Source: a virus
Length of the DNA: 35,257 nt
IMG/VR virus record: IMGVR_UViG_3300044730_000033
Coordinates: 1 to 35,257 of that record
Strand: one strand, 5' to 3'
In this document: positions 1-8,300 of the stretch, piece after piece
How positions within the stretch are numbered: position 1 is the first letter of the stretch
Layout: every line of letters starts with the position of its first letter
The notes under the pieces: generated by a model
Databases searched by the model: none
Seen by the model: the letters and a program-made list of their open reading frames with translations, nothing else
What the model was told of the DNA's origin: nothing
Made by a program: the position numbers and the translations under genes

Positions 1-2904
1 TCCGTCTGGTAAGACAGCCTCGTATCTAACCCAGTAGTCACCTTCACGGTACAGTGGGAGATATACCTGCAGACGCTTTTCTGCCCACAGTTTACGGATC
101 TCGTTAGCCGCTGAAGGAGAAAGGTTCTTAGTAATGAGATCAACATACTCATCACCCATTTCGCGGTAACTGTCCAACATCTGCTTGTAGACATTTTTAA
201 GGCTGTCCGGCAGGGCATTGAACTGTTTGGTCAACGGATGATTAGCAAATTTAGCAGAGTAGAAATCTACCTGAAGCCGTGTTGACTCATGGGCAATGAA
301 GTAGAACTTATCTTTTATAGCAGCGTTCTTTTTAACTTCTTGCTTAATGGCCCGCGTCCACCGATTGACATTTCGGTTTAACTTTTCTCTACGGGCTTTG
401 AGTCCAGACGCTTTGGCGTTAAGTACACGCAGCAAATACCTGAGTGCGGGCAATTCTTTACTGAAAATGTAGACCTGCTGCGGTATAGACGTAAACGCAT
501 AGATGCCCGCACGAAGATTGTCTTTTATCCTTTCCGAATCAAGGATGCGCCGAATGGCCCTACGAATCTCCTCGTTAGGCATCGGTAAGTTTTTAATTGC
601 ACGGCCTATAGCGTTACCAAGATCGTTAAGGTCAACACCTTCAAGATCTTCTACAGACTTAGGCGGCTTCGGTTTTTTCCGCTTTACAGTCGGAGTGGGC
701 TTAATACCCATCGCGGCGTCACGCGCTTCCATGGCTTCGTAGTACGCCCGAATCTCTGCATCGGTCGCGTCTTCACGAAGTTCCGGTATCGGCGGGAGTT
801 CAGCAGGGGCTGCAGCAGGTTCAGCGGCGGCAGGTTCTAGTGCAGTCGGGAGTGCCGCTTCTCTTCCAACAACATCGCCAGCAACTCGTGCAGCAGGCTC
901 CAGTCCTGCGCCCTCAACTCCTTCAACTGCTGGTCCTTCGGCAGGAGGTCCCGATGGAGGCAAGCCAACGCCTCCTCCAACTGGTTCACGCTCAACTTGT
1001 TCAGCAACGCCCTGTGTTGTTTGTTCGGCTGCACGGGTCTCCTCCGGGGCTGCCCCCATCATAACTTTACGCTTACCCGATTTATCAGGGCGGCTTACAA
1101 CGCCTTCAACCTCCATCTGCCTGATAAGGGCTCTAGCCCGGCTGTATGGGATATTAAGTTTTTCTTGAAGCGACGATATGCTGGTTTTGCCAGAAGTCGT
1201 CACAACCTCAACTGCCTGTTGGTAAACAGGATCGACTGGAACTTCCGGAGTAGGAGTAGGCAAAGCCTGTTGTGCAGCGGCACCTTGCGGTATCGGAGCG
1301 ACGGAAGGCGCAGCAGTCGTGGTCGGCTCAACAGATACAGTCGGTGCGGGTGCAGCGGTCTCGCCCAAGCCCAGTGTTTGCTGAGCAGTTCCAACCTGCG
1401 GAATTGGCGCAACCGGCGCGGCTTGTACCGTGAACGGCTGATCCTTGGGCGCAGCCTCTGCTCCCGGCAAGTTAAGTCCTTTAGCCAGAGCGGGGTCAAT
1501 CTGAATCGTCTGCTGAGCGGCAGCGGTCTGGGGTATAGGTGCTACGCCCGCACTTACTGTTTCTTCAGGCGGTTTGCTTAATTCTTCAAGACGATTACGG
1601 AAGATATCAAGACGAGTTGCCGTACTGTCGAAACTATCAGTAAGCCGCTGCACGCCTGTGTCGTAGTCACCGCCGACGCTTTCGATACGCTCTCTCAGTC
1701 CGTCCAAATCCGACAGCATTTCAGCACGTCGAGATTGAGCAGACTCCATCTTCAAGATTTCGTCTTGAATCTGCTTCGGATTTAAATTAAGAGGTTCTTG
1801 TCTAGCCTCAATTGGTGCGTTTTTAGCGCGAACTTTAGGCGGCTGTTCGTTAAGCGGCACCGGGGCTTCAGGCACCGTCTCTTCAATAACTGGCTTCTCT
1901 TGCGCCTTAACAAGTTCTTCGGCTTTAGCACGATCTTTGCGGGCTCCAACAGCACCAGCAGCACCGCCCATGACGGGGCCGAGAATAGCAGCGCCAATAG
2001 CCGCTTGGGTGTATTCGTCTACCGCTTCTTTATCACCAAGTGATAATCCTGCTTGCCACCGCTCAAGAGCGGTCTGTGCAACTTCCTGCGGTATTTCAAA
2101 CGCAGTGCCTTTTACCGCACCTTCAACAGTACCGCGTGCAGTAGTTTTCAGCGTACCGTCACGCGCAGCCTGTACAAGTTTTTTAGCCGATTCTTCCGCA
2201 AGTTCTTTACTTGGCGTGATAAGGTTTTTAAGGAACGGCGTTACTTCGACAATCGCTCTCAGTCGATTAAACCCAATGTAGTCAAGTCCTGCTGATGCAG
2301 CGCCCGCTGCAACGGCTTTGAGTGCGGAAGTTTCTTCAGGTGTACGACCTTCAGCCAACGCACGTTCCTGCTCCTGCGCTTGGCGCAAAAGCCCCTGAGT
2401 GGTGTATTGAGTCGTTGCTGTGCCGTAACCTGCGGCAATACCGCCCAACGGCGTTGTAGCAACAGATGCAACTGTACCGGCTGCGATAGGCGCAACCGCC
2501 TGACCTACCGTGCCACCAACAAGTTCCTTAAACGCTTCCCAGTTTTCGCCTTTACCAAACCCGCCGACAGACTGGAATTTGGACTCACCGGCAGCAAGAA
2601 GTTTGCGACGGTTCTCATCAGTTGGATTAGCAGCGAACTCGGCCGCTTCGTCAGCAAGACCAAGAGTCTGGGCAGACTCCATGAACGAACCCCAGAATCC
2701 GGGGCGTTCTTTGGGAGCAACCTGTTCAGCAGGTTGAGTCACAGATTTCGCTATCTGGCCTTCAGTAACCCAACGGCCGTTTACAAGAACGGCTTTTTCT
2801 CCGGTCTTTCTGTTGGTCGCAGTCTGCGTATAAGGGACCCACTGCCCGTTAATCAGGACAGCCTTTTCCCCAGTCTTGCGATTAGTGGCGGTTTGGAATG
2901 CCAT
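1..2904 (-). CDS. giant internal virion/polyvalent-type protein with FtsK-gamma-like domain (3' end beyond window)
   Basis: An uninterrupted frame of 968 codons runs from ATG at 2904 to base 1 with no stop, so the C-terminus lies outside the window. I checked every in-frame triplet. The N-terminus has two copies of a 20-residue unit (residues 4-23 and 27-46, NRKTGEKAVL core). Two Gly/Ala-rich hydrophobic stretches follow, at about 128-165 and 302-323, and could contact membrane. A Pro/Gln/Ala-rich linker holds three VAPIPQ...AQQ units (about 454, 498, 535). Residues about 558-615 match the FtsK gamma winged helix (DPVYQQAVEVV, SISSLQ, RQMEVEGVVS). A basic segment and long helices follow to 968. 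The architecture resembles phage polyvalent proteins thought to be injected with DNA. The start is 8 bases after the upstream stop, with a weak ribosome site. The internal-virion role is inferred from its place in the cluster. Confidence 0.85.
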   Translation of the reverse strand, partial: MAFQTATNRKTGEKAVLINGQWVPYTQTATNRKTGEKAVLVNGRWVTEGQIAKSVTQPAEQVAPKERPGFWGSFMESAQTLGLADEAAEFAANPTDENRRKLLAAGESKFQSVGGFGKGENWEAFKELVGGTVGQAVAPIAAGTVASVATTPLGGIAAGYGTATTQYTTQGLLRQAQEQERALAEGRTPEETSALKAVAAGAASAGLDYIGFNRLRAIVEVTPFLKNLITPSKELAEESAKKLVQAARDGTLKTTARGTVEGAVKGTAFEIPQEVAQTALERWQAGLSLGDKEAVDEYTQAAIGAAILGPVMGGAAGAVGARKDRAKAEELVKAQEKPVIEETVPEAPVPLNEQPPKVRAKNAPIEARQEPLNLNPKQIQDEILKMESAQSRRAEMLSDLDGLRERIESVGGDYDTGVQRLTDSFDSTATRLDIFRNRLEELSKPPEETVSAGVAPIPQTAAAQQTIQIDPALAKGLNLPGAEAAPKDQPFTVQAAPVAPIPQVGTAQQTLGLGETAAPAPTVSVEPTTTAAPSVAPIPQGAAAQQALPTPTPEVPVDPVYQQAVEVVTTSGKTSISSLQEKLNIPYSRARALIRQMEVEGVVSRPDKSGKRKVMMGAAPEETRAAEQTTQGVAEQVEREPVGGGVGLPPSGPPAEGPAVEGVEGAGLEPAARVAGDVVGREAALPTALEPAAAEPAAAPAELPPIPELREDATDAEIRAYYEAMEARDAAMGIKPTPTVKRKKPKPPKSVEDLEGVDLNDLGNAIGRAIKNLPMPNEEIRRAIRRILDSERIKDNLRAGIYAFTSIPQQVYIFSKELPALRYLLRVLNAKASGLKARREKLNRNVNRWTRAIKQEVKKNAAIKDKFYFIAHESTRLQVDFYSAKFANHPLTKQFNALPDSLKNVYKQMLDSYREMGDEYVDLITKNLSPSAANEIRKLWAEKRLQVYLPLYREGDYWVRYEAVLPDG
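1057..1233 (-). other. FtsK gamma-like winged-helix domain (within the giant protein)
   Basis: Encodes residues about 558-615. From memory, the E. coli FtsK gamma domain shares the DP-(L/V)-(F/Y) start, AV..V, K.SIS..Q, the Y.RA recognition helix, QME..G and VS. The residues I recall as making base contacts with KOPS in FtsK (Asn, Arg and Glu of the recognition helix) appear here as Ser, Ala and Arg. The fold therefore looks conserved but the DNA specificity may differ. Confidence 0.75.
2767..2895 (-). repeat. 23-residue-period duplication at N-terminus of the giant protein
   Basis: Residues 4-23 and 27-46 are nearly the same (TATNRKTGEKAVL, then I/V-NG-Q/R-WV), with a period of 23 residues. 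The DNA copies differ at many third positions, so the duplication is old and kept by selection on protein sequence. The function is unknown. Confidence 0.85.
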
Positions 2905-2912
2905 GGCTAATC

Positions 2913-4298
2913 TTAATCAGGAACCCAATCTTCGCCCGGAAGTTCTGCCGCACCCGCACTTTCCTGATCAGTAGGATAAGCATCCTGCAACGGCGAAATC
3001 CCCGGTATGTAATACCCCTGCACCACAAGGTCTTCTTTGACTTCGTTAAGGTCTCTCTGGGCATTAACTACGTCTGGGTGCTGCTTGTTAACATTGCCCT
3101 CAAAGTCCGTATGTCTTTTGATAGCGGCCTTCAAAACAGCCTGTTTGTCTCTTAATTCAGCCAAAGCCTCGGCCGGGATTCCTTTGGGCCCCGGCGTGAC
3201 ATCCTTCAATCTCTGTTGCAAATCAGAGTATTTGGGGTTTGGCTTACCGTCTGCCAAAGTACGCGGCGTACGTCCTAACTCTCTTCGCAGACGCTCCGCT
3301 TCGTTAGCCGCTGCGCCCTGAATTCCCTTCAACTTAACAGCACGCTTGAATGCGGTATCAGCCTTAGCCTCCGCAGCGGTAGCCTCAGTAATCTTGTCGC
3401 TCGCCTTCTCAATGTCGGCGTAGATCGTCTTCTTAAGTTCAGCAGCCTCTTTGAAACGCCCCGCCTTCTCAAGTTCTTTGACCTGCAGCAAGGCAATCTC
3501 AGCCAACTTCGCATCACGCGTGGCCTTCTTGACCTTTTCAGCAGTTGCTCTCTTACGCGATGCCTTACCTTTCTGGGCTTTTGCCAGTGAAGAGAGCAAG
3601 GTCGCCCCGCTCTCAGCAGCGTTAGCGGCGACATCACCCCAGTATTCGTCACGGTCGAGTCCGGCTTCTTCCTCAGCAACACGCTCAGCAGCGGCTTTGT
3701 CTTCAGCAAGAAGTTTCTCTCGCATAGACATTGACTGAGCGTACTCGCCCAGTCCGCGCTCTTGTTGCTCTCGTCTAATACGTTCTTCCTCAGTCTCGAC
3801 AAACTTAGTCGGGTCCTGACCGAGCCGTGCGATGTTCGCAGCCTGCATCTCCTCCCAAGTCTTGTACTTCGGGATGTCCGAGTACATCTGAGGAGCAGCG
3901 GTGTTCGCCGTACCACCTTCGTCAAACGCAACAATACCGCCACCGGCAAACGACGGGTTCTCCATCCTGCCTGCAGGTAGCCCACCAAGTCCCTGACTCA
4001 TCATGGCTTGCGGGTTTTGCGGAGGCATCGCAGCAGGAAGACCGGCCTGACCCTGCTGTGCCGATTGGAGCATGTTCATCTGCTCACGGATGTTCGGAGT
4101 CTGCAAAGCCGGAGTCGGCTGACGCTTCATCCGCTCAAACTGCTTCATCAGCGCATAGAGATCAACAAGCGGCGCAACGCCATCGTTTGCCATGCTCTTT
4201 ACATAGGCGATAGCCTGATCAACAGGCATACCTTTGCTCATCGCCTGTTGGAGCGAAGCCATCATGGTGCGACCTGTTTCGCTAACCGGACCGATCAT
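2913..4298 (-). CDS. internal virion-like protein, coiled coil
   Basis: 461 aa, with a clear GGGAG site seven bases before ATG. The N-terminal ~110 residues are helical and Met/Gln-rich. Residues 117-129 carry a double-glycine motif (FAGGGIVAFDEGG) that recurs in other proteins of this phage. Residues ~165-400 are highly charged heptad-like helix with many Ala, Lys and Glu, expected to form long coiled coils. There is no signal peptide or enzyme motif. It sits between the Gln-rich protein and the giant FtsK-gamma protein with gaps of 2 and 8 bases, so the three are probably co-translated. By position and composition it is a candidate ejection protein comparable to those following the tail hub genes of podoviruses. 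I do not recognise a named family, so the role is inference. Confidence 0.8.
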   Translation of the reverse strand: MIGPVSETGRTMMASLQQAMSKGMPVDQAIAYVKSMANDGVAPLVDLYALMKQFERMKRQPTPALQTPNIREQMNMLQSAQQGQAGLPAAMPPQNPQAMMSQGLGGLPAGRMENPSFAGGGIVAFDEGGTANTAAPQMYSDIPKYKTWEEMQAANIARLGQDPTKFVETEEERIRREQQERGLGEYAQSMSMREKLLAEDKAAAERVAEEEAGLDRDEYWGDVAANAAESGATLLSSLAKAQKGKASRKRATAEKVKKATRDAKLAEIALLQVKELEKAGRFKEAAELKKTIYADIEKASDKITEATAAEAKADTAFKRAVKLKGIQGAAANEAERLRRELGRTPRTLADGKPNPKYSDLQQRLKDVTPGPKGIPAEALAELRDKQAVLKAAIKRHTDFEGNVNKQHPDVVNAQRDLNEVKEDLVVQGYYIPGISPLQDAYPTDQESAGAAELPGEDWVPD

Positions 4299-4300
4299 AA

Positions 4301-5323
4301 TTAACTCCCGAGCGAACCGAAGAGCCCGCCAAGCCCACCCGTCGTACCTGCCAACATGCCAAGTGTACTAGGCGGTTGCTTGTAGATTTCAGTCGTCTTG
4401 TCAGTGGACGGAATACCACGGATGAGGTTCGACATGAACTCCAACTGCTTGTACGGGTACTGCATCTCGTCCATGAAGCGTTGATAGTTGGAACTGAGCA
4501 TCTGCTGCTTGAGTGCTTGCTGCTGTGCGCCCGCGCCGAGTTGTGCCTGAAGGATGCCCGCACGTTGACCGTACTGCTGCTGACCCAACTGGCCCAACTG
4601 ACCGGCTGCGGCCAACTGTTGCTGAAGTCCCTGCATACCAAGTCCAGCGCCGAACTGGCGAGACTGCTCACCCAACTGCGTTCCAGCAAGGCCATACTGA
4701 GCGCGAGTCGCCGCATCCTGCATAGCCTGTTGCGAGGCTTGCTGGTAGGCATTCTGAAGCCCGGTTGCTTGGATGTTCTGCAACTGCTGCTGAAGACCTC
4801 GTTGACCTTCGGCTTGGAGCAACGCTTCGCGGGTACCGCCTCGCGCACCAGACCGGATACCTTGCGCTTGCAAGCCGGGAATCTGACGAGCGTAGTCTTG
4901 AACCGCCTGCTGCTTTTGCTGATCAATGACGCTCTGCATGTAGGGCGACATGTATTTGTCGAGGCCGCCCGGTTGGTCAAACGCAGACTGAAAATACTGC
5001 TGTTGTTGAAGAGGGTTATATCGGGCAAGGTTTTGCGCTTGGAGCGCAGCGAGCCCCGTGAATCCTGCCGCCTGTCCGGTGTAGGGCGATACCTCCATAC
5101 CAGACAGATCGCCCATGGCTTTTTCTTGGAGCGGGCTCAGTCCTGCAACAAGGTCGCCTTGATAGGGCTGGAATCCCGTTTCGTATTTACCCGTTTCTTT
5201 GTTGAATTTTGGATAGGTCAGCGCCGCGCCGAAACCCAGAATGTCGGTGGCATATTTACGCGCCCACTCCGGAACATTAGAAGTGGCGGTTTCGGTGTAA
5301 CTGGGGGTGACTGTGTCTGCCAT
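4301..5323 (-). CDS. Gln-rich internal virion-like protein
   Basis: 340 aa, preceded by GGAGG nine bases before ATG. The middle (about residues 85-275) is unusually rich in Gln, Ala, Leu and Gly and should be one long amphipathic helix bundle. The ends are less biased; the C-terminus is Gly-rich and hydrophobic (LGMLAG, GGLGGLFGSLG). Such Gln/Ala-rich helical proteins are typical of podovirus ejection proteins, which form a conduit across the cell envelope. A similar protein commonly lies next to the giant internal protein in uncultured marine phages, as I recall. Neighbours on both sides are also internal-type proteins with gaps of 2 and 14 bases. No catalytic motif is visible. Confidence 0.8.
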   Translation of the reverse strand: MADTVTPSYTETATSNVPEWARKYATDILGFGAALTYPKFNKETGKYETGFQPYQGDLVAGLSPLQEKAMGDLSGMEVSPYTGQAAGFTGLAALQAQNLARYNPLQQQQYFQSAFDQPGGLDKYMSPYMQSVIDQQKQQAVQDYARQIPGLQAQGIRSGARGGTREALLQAEGQRGLQQQLQNIQATGLQNAYQQASQQAMQDAATRAQYGLAGTQLGEQSRQFGAGLGMQGLQQQLAAAGQLGQLGQQQYGQRAGILQAQLGAGAQQQALKQQMLSSNYQRFMDEMQYPYKQLEFMSNLIRGIPSTDKTTEIYKQPPSTLGMLAGTTGGLGGLFGSLGS

Positions 5324-5337
5324 GATCTACGCCTCCA

Positions 5338-8300
5338 TCAACGGCGCTTGCTGCGCGACGGTTGAGGTAAATACTTATCCGGATTGACGCGAGGAGCCTG
5401 CTTAGCCCGGCCCGTTCTGGCACGCCGAATCTGGTCCATCATCTTATACAGTTTTTTAGCACCGGCTTCCGTAGAACCGTTGCCGAGGTGCGATACCACA
5501 TCAGCCGGAATGACGAACTCGCCATCAGCCAAGGCAGCACGTTGAATGCCCTTTCCGCGAATCACAGCAGGAATGTCATCGGACATACCATCTCCGGGTC
5601 CTCGCAGGAGTTTACCACCGGCTTTGTATTCCGGCATCGCGGCCATGCCCCCCGTGGCAAACCCGAAGTTGTATCCATTAGCCGGATTAACCGCAGCGCC
5701 GGTACGAGGGCTACGAGTCAGGTCGGCAATACCGCCAGCCTGATACTTCTTAGTACGCTTCTTTTTCATATAGCGATCAAAGTCCTTAATAATGCCGCCG
5801 CGAGCGGCCGCTAGGGAAATTTCAGCCTCACCTTCTGGCACAAGTTCGGGGCCTAAACCAACGCCGCCTGAAGGAGGACTTTCTTCGTCTCCTCCAAGCC
5901 CTTTTTCCCACTCTTCAAAATTAAAGTCTTTAGTGAATCTTGGCGGCAGTCCCTTCCGCCATGTATACGGGTTCGGTTTAGGAGCGTTAGCCATGTCTTC
6001 TGGCAATACCCCGGTGTACATCGGGCGCTCACTGACAATTTTATACTTGGAGTCGTTCTTGACCTGTGCATTACTAATAGGACGGCCAAGCATGTAGTTG
6101 TAGATGATGTCAGTCATCATGAAGTCTTGGACATTACGGGCTGCGTCGTCAGACGGTCCTTCGCCCATTAGAGACAGCCAAGGTTTAACAACAGACTTAT
6201 AAATATCGTCGGCTGAAGCACCTTGTTTGACAATCCCTTGATCAACAGCCGAATTAATTAACTGCGTCATGTCATACAAAAAGTCTTCGTTACCAGTACG
6301 ACCGTAAGCCGCCTGACCACCGAAGTTATTTTTGTTGGTGCGATAGAAGTTGATAAATCCTTCAGCCAATTCTTGCGGCAGGGCCTGCCCAAAACCACGC
6401 CCTTGATCAATCGCTTTCCAATAATTACGCAGGGCTACGTCACCAAACTCTTTGGTGTTAACCATTGACGCGCCAATTGCTGCAATCGCCGCAAACGCAA
6501 GACCCATTGGACCTGCCCCGGCAAACGCAGTCCACCCCATCTGTGAAGCAACCTGCGAGAGGGCTACGCCAAGTCCATACCCACTTAGTGCCGACGCGCC
6601 TTCTTTACCAGAACTAATGTCTTTGTATGTGTCGTACGCAGCAAGCAGAGCGTTAAGGCCGGTACCAAATTTGCCACCAAATTGAATGTCGTTTCTGCTC
6701 AAGAATTGATTGAGCATCTGCGGATTTGGCGTCTTATCGCAGTTCTGCCACGCAAATACAAAGTCGCCGTTCGGGCAAACTTTGAAGAAGTCACGCAGCG
6801 GATTACGCGGGTCGTCCGGGCGATAAGTTTCCGGCGGGGCCGGAGCAGGGGCGGGAGCCGGAGCAGGGGCCGGAGCAGGAGCCGGAGTGGTATCTCCGCC
6901 CCTACAAGGTATTGGCTCCCCAATTCCACGGGTATAAGTCGCCCCGTCTGGGCACTGCCCGTAACAAATATCATCTGCTTGCACTTCATCCGGCGAGCAT
7001 CTCTGCTTTGGATCGGGTTCTGGAGCAGGGGCAGGGGCCGGGGCAGGGGCCGGGGCAGGGGCCGGGGCAGGGGCCGGGGCAGGGGCCGGGGCAGGGGCCG
7101 GGGCAGGGGCCGGAGCAGGGGCTGGGGCCGGAGCAGGAGGTGGAGCAGGGGCCGGAATAATGTCGCACAGTCCCGTTTCAGGATTGCGAGTAAAGCCCGG
7201 AGGGCACTCCAACGTTATCGGTGGGCGCGAAGGAGGGGGTGGTGGTGGCGGTGGCGGTGGTGGCGGCGGTGGCGGTGGCGGCGGAGCAGGGGCTGGGGCC
7301 GGAGGTTGGATAGGCGCACACTGCCCTGTTTCAGGATTAATAGCCTGACCTTCAGGGCATACCGGAACGCAACGAAGCCCGCGACCGTCTAACAAATCAT
7401 CTAAAACTTCGCCCGGAGGACATATTTTGCCGGGGGGCGCAGGCGGCGCTGCGACAGGCTCACATAACCCCTCTGCATTACGTGCGTAACCCTCCGGACA
7501 CGGTGTTGGCGGAGGTGGCGGCGGGGGTTCAACGGGCTCGTCCGGACAAACCTCCCCAAGATCTGGATAAATAATAGATCCGTCCCAGCAAACCTCAAAT
7601 TTAGGCGCAGGAGGCGGAGGTGGCGGTGGAGGCGGAGGCGGCGGTGGAGGCGGAGGCGCAGGGGCAGGAGGTGGGGCCGGTGCAGGCACCACATCACACA
7701 AGCCCGTTTCAGGATTGCGAGTAAAGCCCGGAGGACATTCTTCCGGAGGTGGCGGTGGAGGCGGAGGCGGCGGCGGAGGCGGAGGCGGAGGCGCAGGGGC
7801 AGGAGGTGGGGCCGGTGCAGGCACCACATCACACAAGCCCGTTTCTGGGTTGCGAGTAAAGCCCGGAGGACATTCTTCCGGTTCGGTCGGCCCCGGAGGT
7901 TCAGTTGGTCCCGGAGGACCGGTAGGGCCGGGGGGTTCAGTTGGTCCCGGAGGACCGGTAGGGCCGGGGGGTTCAGTTGGTCCCGGAGGACCGGTAGGGC
8001 CGGGGGGTTCAGTTGGGCCCGGGGGGCCTTCACCGCCCGGAGGACCGCCACCGTCGCCGTCACCCCCATCACCGTCGCCGCCATCACCGCCAATAGGGCC
8101 GCCGCACGGGTCTTGGCCCGTAAGAAAGTCTAACGGGCTGTACTCCATTCCCGCATTTTTAGTGCCGATAGGACACTTTATTTTGCTAGGTGGCGGAGGA
8201 GGCGGAGGTGGGGCAGGGGGGTAGCCCCACGGGTAATTAACGATTTCGCCAAAATTTGGAGAAGCCCGGTACGGCGTCGTCTTAAAGTATTCGGTTAAAT

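Noticed and set aside
997-1581. Plus-strand 194-codon frame near the left edge
   Set aside because: The minus frame on the same bases is open for 968 codons and contains a recognisable FtsK gamma domain. The plus frame has Arg/Ser/Leu-rich shadow composition and no ribosome site.
7616-8040. CRISPR-like regular repeats
   Set aside because: The repeats are in-frame coding units without unique spacers; period and sequence follow Pro/Gly/Cys codons.
7715-8224. Plus-strand polyglycine frames opposite the proline-rich gene (also 6682-7392 and 7160-7348)
   Set aside because: Antisense of polyproline gives polyglycine or Arg/Gly runs. The minus-strand gene has start, ribosome site, conserved ends and fits the operon.
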